A DNA stretch of 64,000 bases from Gammaproteobacteria bacterium (lineage in GTDB: Bacteria > Pseudomonadota > Gammaproteobacteria > Pseudomonadales > Azotimanducaceae): positions 496,001 through 560,000 of the forward strand of contig VXNY01000024.1 of NCBI GenBank assembly GCA_009840305.1, in the 5' to 3' direction. Under the pieces are notes generated by a model. That model did no database searches, was not told the origin of the DNA, and worked only from the letters and a program-made list of their open reading frames with translations. Shown piece by piece: positions 16,664 through 24,601 of the stretch. Position 1 is the stretch's first letter. Every line of letters starts with the position of its first letter. Made by a program: the position numbers and the translations under genes.

Positions 16664-18541
16664 ATGATTCGATTGAGGATTCGTCCCTCGACTAACACAC
16701 TAGTACTAATCATTACAGGAATGATTCTCGGTGTCGTCGCGACACTAAGCGTATGGATGCTAGCAAATCTTAATAGCTCTAACCCCGTTCAACACGCAAG
16801 CAATAACTACAACGAAAGCTCCTCTTCAGTTTCACCGCACAGTGAAGATACACTGGTGAGCGACGTCAACAACAGTAGTACCGATCAATTGAGTAGTACT
16901 GTTCATCAAATTGATGCATTGGAACAAGTTCAGAGTCGCTTCGAGCGGAAAACTGCACTCTACGAGCTTGCTGCGGCACTCAGCAATCCCAATATCGCTG
17001 AATTATTAACCAGATCTGTGGACCTTCGATGGAAATTATCGTCGGAGACTCGTGATGATCTTCAAAGCGTCTTGCTAGAAAGGCTTTCCATTTCAAACCC
17101 AAAGGACGCGTCAAAGTTTGTGCTTGACCGCATTCAGGACGGTTCGGGCACAGGATCCATGCTCGTTTTGCTCTTTAGAGATTGGACATCTACTAATCTA
17201 GCTGCCGCCGTCGAAGAGGCTAAGAAACTACCGAGATCAATGCGTAAATTCGCGCTCGAGGGAATATTGCAAGCTGAGAAAAATCGACCACTGAATGAGC
17301 AACGCAGACATGCAGCAAGTTTGAATCTTGAAGCGTTTTTCGTGGAGTCGTATTTGGCTTCCCTTAAACTCGAACAAGTCGACGATCCAGGTCTTGTTTG
17401 GGAAACGGTTATGGACATCGCAAAGCAAGGGAGTTCCTTGGTTACCCAACTAGGTGAACTAGGAAAACATTGGTATAGCAAAAGTGGAGTTGAAGCTCTC
17501 GACCAAATGCGCGCTTCGATGAAAAATGCCGCGGTTGCAGAGAATGTTTTTACTATAGTATTGAGTTACATCGCTACAACGGAACCAGATTTTGCCTTCG
17601 ATTACGTGGTGAAAAATCTTAGTAGAACGAGGCATTCGAGTGTAGCAACTGAGGTGATACGAGTGTGGGCGACTCAGAATCCTGTCGCCGCGTTCGAAGC
17701 CGTTAGCAACCTTGATCCTAATGGTGTACGAGAGCAATTACGATTCACAGTCATCTACTACTGGGCGATCCAGGATCCCGATTACGTCTTGGAAAATCTA
17801 TCAGACTTTCCTCCTCAACTACGAAGGCACGGGGCAGTAACCGCGATCGGAACACTCACTTCCGATTCGCCCGAGCACGCTGTCTCAAGACTTTTGGAAA
17901 TTGAAGACGCGTATACGAAACTTGAAGCCGCCCATGCTTTAGTTTCGATCTGGAGTCGTAAGGACTTGGATGCAGCACACCGTTGGGTGTTAGAAGAACC
18001 TGCGATTAGCAATATTAGCGAATACTTATATGAGCCCCTAGTGAATAGATTAGTCGCGACCGATCCGGCAAAAGCGCTTGAACTCGCGCGAAAGCATCCG
18101 TTATCTCAAGGACAGGTTGGTTTTGAAGCGGAGGTCTTACAAGCAATCGCCTTTCAAGACATGCAAGTAGCACTAGACCTACTTTCTAATGTTCGCGATG
18201 GACAAAGAAATTTTGCCCATGGAGCAGTTGGTAGTGTCCATATCCGGAACGGAGACTATCAGAAAGCGATTGATCTTGGACTTGAACTGAGTGCTTCTGC
18301 GCACAGTAACTACTTTCAATACATTTCTTATATATGGGTAAATACGGACCCAGATAAACTCTACGAAATGCTACCAGATCTACCCAACGAAGAGGCACGT
18401 TCTAAAGCAGCATACGCACTTTGTGTGCTCAACGACGGGAATGACTTCTTCACGGCACAACAGATCGAGAGTCTCGATCAATATCTCACCGAAGAAGATC
18501 GAGAAACGCTAAAACCAGTAGCTCCAACTAAGAACCCGTAG
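16664..18541 (+). CDS. Membrane-anchored helical-repeat paralog, copy 10 (type C, end of array)
   Basis: A 625-residue protein and the last copy. The arginine-rich cytoplasmic tail is followed by an anchor at about residues 11-34 with GMILG (GxxxG) at 19-23. Type C features are FERKTALYELAAAL and WYSKSG; WATQNP, WAIQDPDYVL, ATDPAKALELA, GFEAEVL and LLSNVRDG follow. It is nearly colinear with copy 9. A 156-bp gap separates the two, so it may have its own promoter. The stop lies 6 bp from the end of the convergent heme A synthase gene, which marks the right border of the array. Function unknown. Confidence 0.86.
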   Translation: MIRLRIRPSTNTLVLIITGMILGVVATLSVWMLANLNSSNPVQHASNNYNESSSSVSPHSEDTLVSDVNNSSTDQLSSTVHQIDALEQVQSRFERKTALYELAAALSNPNIAELLTRSVDLRWKLSSETRDDLQSVLLERLSISNPKDASKFVLDRIQDGSGTGSMLVLLFRDWTSTNLAAAVEEAKKLPRSMRKFALEGILQAEKNRPLNEQRRHAASLNLEAFFVESYLASLKLEQVDDPGLVWETVMDIAKQGSSLVTQLGELGKHWYSKSGVEALDQMRASMKNAAVAENVFTIVLSYIATTEPDFAFDYVVKNLSRTRHSSVATEVIRVWATQNPVAAFEAVSNLDPNGVREQLRFTVIYYWAIQDPDYVLENLSDFPPQLRRHGAVTAIGTLTSDSPEHAVSRLLEIEDAYTKLEAAHALVSIWSRKDLDAAHRWVLEEPAISNISEYLYEPLVNRLVATDPAKALELARKHPLSQGQVGFEAEVLQAIAFQDMQVALDLLSNVRDGQRNFAHGAVGSVHIRNGDYQKAIDLGLELSASAHSNYFQYISYIWVNTDPDKLYEMLPDLPNEEARSKAAYALCVLNDGNDFFTAQQIESLDQYLTEEDRETLKPVAPTKNP

Positions 18542-18547
18542 AGCGTC

Positions 18548-19561
18548 CTAGGATTGAGCATCTTCCTCGTGATTCGTTCGAGATTGGAGAGCTAGAGTAA
18601 CTACCACTAGCAACAGCAGTGCTGCACCGGCATTGTGCATGACCGCGATCGGCAGTGGTAATACGAACAGAACGTTCGAGATGCCCAACGCGACTTGGGC
18701 ACAAACGACGATGCCGAGAACCAACCCCGGTAATGCACTGATTCGCGATGCTAGAATGAGACCAAATACGAATACCACATACGCGCCCCAACGATGTAAA
18801 TTCTGAATCGCGACACGACCTTCATGTGACATTTCCCCACCAGTGTAGTCCGGACCAATCACCTGAAAAACGTTTAGTCCAGCAACGAAATCCATTTCGG
18901 GAAGTAAAGTCCCGTGACACAAAGGAAAATCAGGGCAAATGAGTGCCGCGTAATTCGCACTGACCCATCCTCCAAGAGAAATTTGTACGACTAGCAATGC
19001 GCTAAACAAATACAGCGGAGTACGAAACTTCTCAGCTATCTCTGGAAATTTAAACGACGAAAGTGTGAGCATGTACCACCACAGCAACAATAGCGTAGCA
19101 AATCCACCCAATAAGTGCGCGACTACCACTTGTGGCCACAGTTTTAGAGTTACGGTCCAAGCGCCAAACGCACCTTGCAGAATCACTAGCGCCAGCAGGA
19201 CTAGAGGGAAGCGTAAGGACGATTTGTAATACCATGCGAGTACCACAATACCAATTACAAGAATACCCAGACCAGTAGCAAAGTATCGGTGTACCATTTC
19301 AGTCCAAGCCTTCGCTTGATCCACTGGTGTATCCGGAAAAAGAGCTTCTGCTACCGCGATTTCCTCGTCCGTACTCGGTACCATCAACTGTCCGTAGCAT
19401 CCAGGCCAATCCGGACAGCCCAACCCGGCATCCACTAACCGAGTGTACGCTCCGAGTACGACCACGACAAACGCAGCACCTATGCTAACTCCCACTAGCA
19501 GTCTTAATGGTCGCGGCGATTGATGCGAATTTACGGTCTCAGCGGAATGCGTTTCTTCCAA
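18548..19561 (-). CDS. ctaA: Heme A synthase, COX15/CtaA family
   Basis: Integral membrane enzyme that converts heme O to heme A for aa3-type cytochrome c oxidase. The 337-residue length, about eight hydrophobic segments, the family signature GAYTRLVDAGLGCPDWPGC near residues 37-55, and four histidines in the usual settings (EMVHRY, VVAHLL, NLHRWG, VMHNAG) support the call. GCPDWPGC supplies the cysteine pair typical of the proteobacterial and mitochondrial form. The start is TTG. It stands apart from any cox structural gene in the window, is convergent with the paralog array and divergent from the PhoX-like gene. It implies an aerobic respiratory chain with a heme A oxidase. Confidence 0.93.
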   Translation of the reverse strand: MEETHSAETVNSHQSPRPLRLLVGVSIGAAFVVVVLGAYTRLVDAGLGCPDWPGCYGQLMVPSTDEEIAVAEALFPDTPVDQAKAWTEMVHRYFATGLGILVIGIVVLAWYYKSSLRFPLVLLALVILQGAFGAWTVTLKLWPQVVVAHLLGGFATLLLLWWYMLTLSSFKFPEIAEKFRTPLYLFSALLVVQISLGGWVSANYAALICPDFPLCHGTLLPEMDFVAGLNVFQVIGPDYTGGEMSHEGRVAIQNLHRWGAYVVFVFGLILASRISALPGLVLGIVVCAQVALGISNVLFVLPLPIAVMHNAGAALLLLVVVTLALQSRTNHEEDAQS

Positions 19562-19650
19562 TTTCTGTCTTTTTGAATGAATTTAACAATTGGTTAATGC
19601 GATTCGCCATAATTGTATGAGTTGTGTGTGTTTCCCATCGAGGTTAATCT

Positions 19651-21102
19651 ATGAATCGACGTTTGCTCCTTAAGTTCGGTGCTTCATTCCCCTTCGTGTT
19701 ACCCTTGCTTGGACTGAAAGCGACCGAAGCAAAACCGTTATTGAGACCACTTACCGATCCAACAACGGAACTCGATTTGCTCAAACTTGCTCCAGGTTTC
19801 AGCTATAGATCATTTGGTTGGACAGGAGACAAGATGACTACCGGACACCTTACTCCTGATAGACACGACGGTATGGCAGTAGTACCAGGAAAAGAGGGGA
19901 ACGAACTCTTGCTACTACGAAATCACGAACGTTACATTGGTCCCGGGTTTACTAATTGGGCTGGTGATGCATACGATCAAGCAGCAGTAGACTACGGAAC
20001 CGAATCTCCCGATGTGCCGGGCGGTGGTGTTACCGCGGTGACTCTCAAGAACGGAACGTACTCTGCGACGACGCCAATTTTGGCAGGTACCATGGTGAAC
20101 TGTGCGGGTGGCCCGACGCCCTGGGGAACGTGGCTTAGCTGTGAAGAAATTGTCTATCGTCGCTCGCTGGAAAAATCGACGAATGACCACGAACCTAAGG
20201 ATCACGGCTATGTGTTCGAAGCAATACCTGCACACCTTGGAAAATCTTCACACAAAGCAATAAAGAATATGGGTTTTATGCGTCACGAAGCTACTGCCGT
20301 CGATCCTAAAACAGGGTATGTCTATCTCACCGAAGACAACAACGACTTGTCAGGTTTTTACCGATTCATACCTAACGACGACTCACAAAAACCGGGTGCT
20401 TTAGATCGTGGTGGGAGACTCGATATGCTACAGGTTAATGAGGGGAAACTGACAAATTTGATAGAAGCGCCCTTTAAAAGTGAGTACGATGTTAGTTGGG
20501 TTGAAATCCAAGAACCTGATGCCGACCCGCAAACTTTAGTCCCCGCCTTCGAAGGTGGACCAAAAGCTGTAGGTCAAGGAATGTCTGGACCCTTCCTACA
20601 AGGTGCCGCGCAACAGGCAGCAAGATTTTGTCGTGGTGAGGGTTGTTGGTATCACGGAGGTCTAGTTTATTTCATTGACACCGCCGGTGGCCCAACCCGT
20701 AATGGCAGTGTGTGGGCTTACGATCCCAAGAATGAAAAACTTACCAATTGTTTCGCCTCATCGAGTGAATTAATGGCCGACGCCATCGACAACATTACGG
20801 TAAATCCTATTAATGGAGCGATTGTTGTGTGTGAAGACGGTGGTGGGATTAGCAACGCCGACAACGAACTCATCATGGGTGCTCGATTACTGGTTCTCGG
20901 CTCTGACAACACCGCTAGAGTCATCGCGGAGAACAACGTTCGCATTGACAAAACACTGGAACAAAAGGAGACAATTCAAGTCGACAACTACCAATCTAGT
21001 GAATGGGCGGGCGCGACCTTCTCTCTTGATGGTAAAGTTCTTTACGTGAACATTCAATCGCCGGGTATTACGTTTGCTATCGAAGGACCGTGGTTAGGAT
21101 AA
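19651..21102 (+). CDS. PhoX-like phosphatase family protein (DUF839)
   Basis: A 483-residue exported protein of the PhoX/DUF839 family, whose characterised members are calcium-dependent alkaline phosphatases folded as a beta-propeller. The N-terminus NRRLLLKFG followed by a hydrophobic stretch and TEAKP resembles a Tat signal, which fits a family exported folded. Family hallmarks are LLLLRNHE (about residues 88-95), NCAGGPTPWGTWLSCEE (about 150-166), HGYVFEA, HEATAVDP and GLVYFIDTAGG. The substrate cannot be fixed from sequence; phosphate scavenging from organophosphates is an inference from the family. It is transcribed alone, divergently from ctaA, and is convergent with the methyltransferase gene. 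Confidence 0.85.
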   Translation: MNRRLLLKFGASFPFVLPLLGLKATEAKPLLRPLTDPTTELDLLKLAPGFSYRSFGWTGDKMTTGHLTPDRHDGMAVVPGKEGNELLLLRNHERYIGPGFTNWAGDAYDQAAVDYGTESPDVPGGGVTAVTLKNGTYSATTPILAGTMVNCAGGPTPWGTWLSCEEIVYRRSLEKSTNDHEPKDHGYVFEAIPAHLGKSSHKAIKNMGFMRHEATAVDPKTGYVYLTEDNNDLSGFYRFIPNDDSQKPGALDRGGRLDMLQVNEGKLTNLIEAPFKSEYDVSWVEIQEPDADPQTLVPAFEGGPKAVGQGMSGPFLQGAAQQAARFCRGEGCWYHGGLVYFIDTAGGPTRNGSVWAYDPKNEKLTNCFASSSELMADAIDNITVNPINGAIVVCEDGGGISNADNELIMGARLLVLGSDNTARVIAENNVRIDKTLEQKETIQVDNYQSSEWAGATFSLDGKVLYVNIQSPGITFAIEGPWLG

Positions 21103-21135
21103 GTGTCACGGTAAGAGCTTTCTGGTTAGTCATTT

Positions 21136-21801
21136 TCATAGTTTCTGAACTAACGTCAGACCATCACCGACTGGTAGCATCGTTGCGAATACGCGATCGT
21201 CTTGGCGAACCTTCGAATTGAGATTGCGCAATGCAACCGTCGCATTGTCAGTCACCGTAGGATCTGACGTGCGGCCACCCCAAAGAACATTGTCGATAGC
21301 GATCAGTCCTCCTACCCTGATCAACTGTAAGCACAGTTCGTAGTAAGCGTCGTAGTTACCCTTGTCCGCATCAATGAAGGCAAAGTCGAAAGTATCCACG
21401 CCGCGCTCTTCAAGTAAATGCGAGAGAGTATCCGTCGCGGGCGCAAGTCGCAGATCAATCTTATCAGCAACGCCCGCTTTTGTCCAATACTTTCGTCCAA
21501 TGTCGGTCCACTCCTTCGATACATCACAAGTGATTAACTTCCCGTCTTTTGGTAGAACTTGCGTGACCGCGAGTGCACTGTAACCGGTGAACGTTCCCAC
21601 TTCGAGTGCAAGGCGAGCATTAAGCACACGACACAACAACGCCATGAATGCTCCTTGTTCCGGAGAGATTTGCATCGCGTACATGCTCAACGTTTCACGG
21701 GTGGTTTCCCGAAGCTCTCGAAGTACAGGAGTTTCAGGATGAATGTTGCTCAGTAAGTAAGCGTAGACTGATTCATCTAGATTAAGAGTTCTACTCGACA
21801 T
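21136..21801 (-). CDS. Class I SAM-dependent O-methyltransferase
   Basis: A 221-residue protein of the caffeoyl-CoA/catechol O-methyltransferase family. Visible motifs are the SAM-binding EVGTFTGYSALA near residue 66, the CDVSKEW segment that ends the second strand, the metal-binding region FAFIDADKGNYDAYYE, and a later IDNVLWGG. Length matches the family. These enzymes transfer a methyl group to phenolic hydroxyls with a divalent cation; the actual acceptor here is unknown. Start is ATG. It is divergent from the nucleoside hydrolase gene with a short spacer (about 70 bp) that must hold both promoters. Confidence 0.9.
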   Translation of the reverse strand: MSSRTLNLDESVYAYLLSNIHPETPVLRELRETTRETLSMYAMQISPEQGAFMALLCRVLNARLALEVGTFTGYSALAVTQVLPKDGKLITCDVSKEWTDIGRKYWTKAGVADKIDLRLAPATDTLSHLLEERGVDTFDFAFIDADKGNYDAYYELCLQLIRVGGLIAIDNVLWGGRTSDPTVTDNATVALRNLNSKVRQDDRVFATMLPVGDGLTLVQKL

Positions 21802-21869
21802 ATTCTGCTTCCTTAGTTCCGTATAAAAATCTGTTTCGACGTGCGTGCAATAATACCGATTACAAAATC

Positions 21870-22781
21870 ATGAGGTCTTTGGTTATCGATTGTGACCCTG
21901 GATGCGACGATGCGATCGCGATTTTGTTAGCACTGAGACATGCGAACGTCAAGGCGATCACCACCGTAAGCGGAAATGTTCCAGTCGCACAGTCTACTGC
22001 GAACGCACTGATGACGGTTGCGCTTGCCAATACCGAAACTCCCGTTTATTCCGGTGCGCGTCTACCCTTCAGTGGACCACAGATACACAACGATGTTAAC
22101 CACGGTAGAGACGGGTTGGGTGGGATTAAAAGGCACTCCCACAGTCGCACCAGCGAATCCAAATCTGCTTGCAACTTCCTTCTAGACTGTGTTTCAAAGG
22201 ACGATTGGGTAGTCGCTCTCGGTCCTTTGACAAATCTCGCCCAAACTTTAGAGCGCGATTCAGACTGGGGTAAGCGAATCGCTGGCATATCAATCATGGG
22301 TGGAAGTACGTCCGTCGGCAACATCAGTCCCGTGGCCGAGTTCAACACTTTCGCAGATCCTCAGGCCGCCGCTAAGGTTTATACCTCCGGTGCAAAGTTG
22401 AAAATGTGCGGGCTCAATCTTACTCATCAGTTACAGGTAACAGATGAAACGGTGAGCATGGTAAGTGATCTCCGCACCGCGAAAAGTAGTTTCGTTGCGG
22501 CCTTGCTAAATTTCCTCTTGAAGCGAGCAGAGAGATTGATTGGTTCCCGATGTGCACCATTACACGATCCTTGCGCAGTGCTAGCAGTGACCCATCCCAC
22601 TCTGTTTGAGTTTGAAGAATGTTGTGTCGAGATTGAAACCCAAGGTGCTCTGACATCTGGTATGACGGTGATCGATCAACGAACAACGCGACCTCGACTT
22701 GCACCAAACACTCTTGTAGCAACGCACATTGATGCAACCGAAGCGATAAAGGTCATAGTCGACTCGCTGGAGACTCAGTAA
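21870..22781 (+). CDS. Nucleoside hydrolase (IUNH family)
   Basis: A 303-residue member of the inosine/uridine-preferring nucleoside hydrolase family, which splits the N-glycosidic bond of ribonucleosides using a bound calcium ion. The metal-binding N-terminal motif reads DCDPGCDDA (family DTDPGxDD, with Cys in place of Thr). NDVNHGRDGLGG, ALGPLTNLA, GGS and the late LHDPCAVLAV segments also match. Length is normal. No signal peptide, so cytoplasmic purine or pyrimidine salvage is likely. It shares a TAAATG junction with the ankyrin gene downstream, indicating cotranscription. Confidence 0.92.
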   Translation: MRSLVIDCDPGCDDAIAILLALRHANVKAITTVSGNVPVAQSTANALMTVALANTETPVYSGARLPFSGPQIHNDVNHGRDGLGGIKRHSHSRTSESKSACNFLLDCVSKDDWVVALGPLTNLAQTLERDSDWGKRIAGISIMGGSTSVGNISPVAEFNTFADPQAAAKVYTSGAKLKMCGLNLTHQLQVTDETVSMVSDLRTAKSSFVAALLNFLLKRAERLIGSRCAPLHDPCAVLAVTHPTLFEFEECCVEIETQGALTSGMTVIDQRTTRPRLAPNTLVATHIDATEAIKVIVDSLETQ

Positions 22782-23234
22782 ATGACTAAGGAACAAGCAT
22801 TCGAAAAAGCATTGGAATTAATGAACCAAGGAGATCACCACGCGCTACGAGTGCACTTAGTTCAACATCCAGAGATTGTTGCGTGGCGCGATGCATCAAA
22901 TTCCACCTTGCTGTTGAATTTGTTTGAATTACCGGACGATATCCAAAATAAGGCGCAATTGGCTCGTGTATTACTTGTAGCTGGGTCTCAAGTCAACGCT
23001 CGACGAAATCGTCAATGCCCTGCTCCAATATTTAGTGCAATCCGCTCGGAACAACTTGATGTAGTTCAGACATTGTTAGAGTTTGGTGCTAACCTTCGCA
23101 TTCCAGCGCACCCATCGACGGGAACTGTTTTAGATTACGCGATAGAATTGTGTAAAGAGAAAGGGACAGATGTAGTCTTCAGTACAAGACTACGAAAGCT
23201 CATTTACTCATACACTGGCGGAAAAATATCGTAG
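22782..23234 (+). CDS. Small ankyrin-repeat protein
   Basis: A 150-residue cytoplasmic protein. The ATG follows the stop of the nucleoside hydrolase directly. Ankyrin-like features are the LLLNLFELP segment, LARVLLVAGSQVNARR, and PIFSAIRSEQLDVVQTLLEFGANLRIP, which gives two to three repeats with the usual A-A-x2-G and V-x2-LL-x2-GA pattern. The N-terminal helix (EKALELMNQGDHHALRVHL) may cap the stack. Such proteins mediate protein-protein contacts; the partner is unknown. Expression with a nucleoside hydrolase and a nuclease-like protein suggests a small shared unit. Confidence 0.75.
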   Translation: MTKEQAFEKALELMNQGDHHALRVHLVQHPEIVAWRDASNSTLLLNLFELPDDIQNKAQLARVLLVAGSQVNARRNRQCPAPIFSAIRSEQLDVVQTLLEFGANLRIPAHPSTGTVLDYAIELCKEKGTDVVFSTRLRKLIYSYTGGKIS

Positions 23235-23242
23235 ACTCCCGA

Positions 23243-23851
23243 ATGCATACGATACAAAAAATTCTAATTGTGACGATTATCGTTGGACTTGGAATAGTCT
23301 ACATTGCCGAAGAGAACACTGAAGAGACTGAATCTAACATTGTTGTTACCTCTGGTATAGTCACTGATGTCATTGATGGGGACACGTTTAAATACTGCCC
23401 GACGAAGGACGACCCGTGTTCTGAGGATGAATGGGTAGAAGTCGATTTATGGGGTGTAGACGCCCCGGAACTAACTCCCGAAGAGCAGTTTTTTTCAAAA
23501 AAAGCAAGTCAATATCTGTTGGATGAGCTACTAAAGCAAACCGTAATTTTGGAACAAATGAATACGGATGATGCAGCAAAACCCATGGTCAAAGTACTAA
23601 TCGTTAATCATCCAAATTCAAACTTCAACGTTCATTTGCTAATGGAAGGACATGGATGGTCCACCGTCACCGATGAAGATGATGTGGAAGATGTAGTTTC
23701 TTACCGTGAAGCAGAAAAGTTCGCACAAAAACGCAAGTTGGGGTTGTGGCGCGAAATTGAACCAGTCGCTCCTTGGAATTGGCTAAAAATGCACGCCGAC
23801 GAACTCGAACCAGATCAACCTACGGATACCAATTCTCCTGACTCAGAGTAA
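23243..23851 (+). CDS. Staphylococcal-nuclease-like (SNase) domain protein with altered active site
   Basis: A 202-residue protein with an N-terminal membrane anchor or uncleaved signal (about residues 7-22), an acidic spacer, then an OB-fold of the thermonuclease family: VIDGDTFKYC, LWGVDAPE, a helix KKASQYLLDELL, NVHLLMEGHGWS and EKFAQKRKLGLW, which parallel the known nuclease segment by segment. The glutamate of the APE motif (E43 in the staphylococcal enzyme) is kept. The position of R35 appears to be Asp (VEVDLW) and the position of R87 a Met or Val (KPMVKV), so normal phosphodiesterase activity is doubtful. A CPTKDDPC loop is inserted after the DGDT strand. It lies 8 bp after the ankyrin gene. 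Confidence 0.8.
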   Translation: MHTIQKILIVTIIVGLGIVYIAEENTEETESNIVVTSGIVTDVIDGDTFKYCPTKDDPCSEDEWVEVDLWGVDAPELTPEEQFFSKKASQYLLDELLKQTVILEQMNTDDAAKPMVKVLIVNHPNSNFNVHLLMEGHGWSTVTDEDDVEDVVSYREAEKFAQKRKLGLWREIEPVAPWNWLKMHADELEPDQPTDTNSPDSE

Positions 23852-24119
23852 GAGCCTTAACGGTTCTCCATCCGATTCAGATTAGTAGGTTAACGTCCGG
23901 TTATCGGTTGCTGGCGAGTTAAACACAGCTATTGAAGTAGTGAATCGCTACTCATCGTGTACGATGCCGAGCAAATTTTTTGCCTCTCGACCACATGAAA
24001 GTGAACTGAATTTTTGAAAGAGATGTCATCAACTTAATGACGAATCACGATGTCGACGGAGATGTGCACAATTAGATAACATATTCGTTTTGAGCTAAAC
24101 ACAGCGGAGAACTTTCTCA

Positions 24120-24599
24120 ATGAAGATCAACGTGAATGGCACCACACACGAGCTCGGTGAAATCAACCCCCAAACTCCTCTCCTGTGGGTACTACGCGAT
24201 CATCTTTCACTCGTCGGTACCAAATATGGGTGTGGAATCAGTCAATGCGGTGCTTGTACCGTGCTAGTAGACGGCGAAGTGATGAAGTCTTGTCTCTATC
24301 CAGTGTCAGCAGTGGGAGATGCACAAGTTACCACCATCGAAGGAGTCGCGGCCAAAGATGGCACACTTACACCTTTACAACAAGCGTGGATCGACCTAGA
24401 TGTCGCCCAATGTGGGTACTGCCAAGCCGGTCAAATCATTTCAGCTGAAGCATTGATGCGAAAGAACCCCACACCCTCAGATGATGAAATTGACGCAGCC
24501 ATGAATCCAAATCTCTGTCGCTGTGGCACGTACATCCGAATCCGCAATGCGATCAAACGAGTCGCAGACTCAAATAAGTCTGGGCAAAACGGAGGCTAA
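24120..24599 (+). CDS. iorA: Isoquinoline 1-oxidoreductase-type alpha subunit, (2Fe-2S) protein
   Basis: A 159-residue small subunit of a molybdenum hydroxylase of the xanthine oxidase superfamily. The plant-type [2Fe-2S] cluster is held by C38, C43, C46 and C58; the second, helical-domain cluster by C98, C101 (QCGYCQ), C133 and C135 (LCRC). The QCGYCQAGQ motif and the absence of an FAD subunit nearby point to the two-subunit IorAB type, which passes electrons from the Mo centre through the clusters to an external acceptor, often cytochrome c. It lies 2 bp before the large subunit gene. The 268 bp upstream probably holds the promoter, but no clear box was found. The true substrate (N-heterocycle or aldehyde) cannot be inferred. 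Confidence 0.88.
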   Translation: MKINVNGTTHELGEINPQTPLLWVLRDHLSLVGTKYGCGISQCGACTVLVDGEVMKSCLYPVSAVGDAQVTTIEGVAAKDGTLTPLQQAWIDLDVAQCGYCQAGQIISAEALMRKNPTPSDDEIDAAMNPNLCRCGTYIRIRNAIKRVADSNKSGQNGG

Positions 24600-24601
24600 C
24601 T

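Larger units (their letters stand above)
1..18541 (+). repeat. Tandem array of ten paralogous helical-repeat protein genes
   Basis: Ten consecutive same-strand genes encode related proteins; the first is cut by the left edge, so the array continues outside. Shared landmarks are an FERK/QRR-like segment near residue 80, W-A-x-x-D-P modules about 32 residues apart, a W-x3-[SD]-G-x2-[VA]-[LI] segment near the middle, an ELLPxVRxG segment about 120 residues from the end, a FPTxExRSK-like segment and a final QI-x2-L-x2-YL-x3-D. Type A (copies 2, 4, 6) has an S-W near the start of the body and W-[VI]-[ED]-x-S-G in the middle. Type B (copies 3, 5, 7, and 1 by its C-terminus) has Y-[TS]-[YH]-V and W-[LF]-x2-D-G. 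Type C (8, 9, 10) has L-Y-[AE]-L. No unrelated gene interrupts the series. Confidence 0.93.

Noticed and set aside
1-18541. Annotating the array proteins as TPR, HEAT or Sel1 proteins
   Set aside because: The repeat length is close to TPR, but the W-A-x-x-D-P pattern lacks the TPR consensus positions and no named repeat fits well by eye. Called helical-repeat only.
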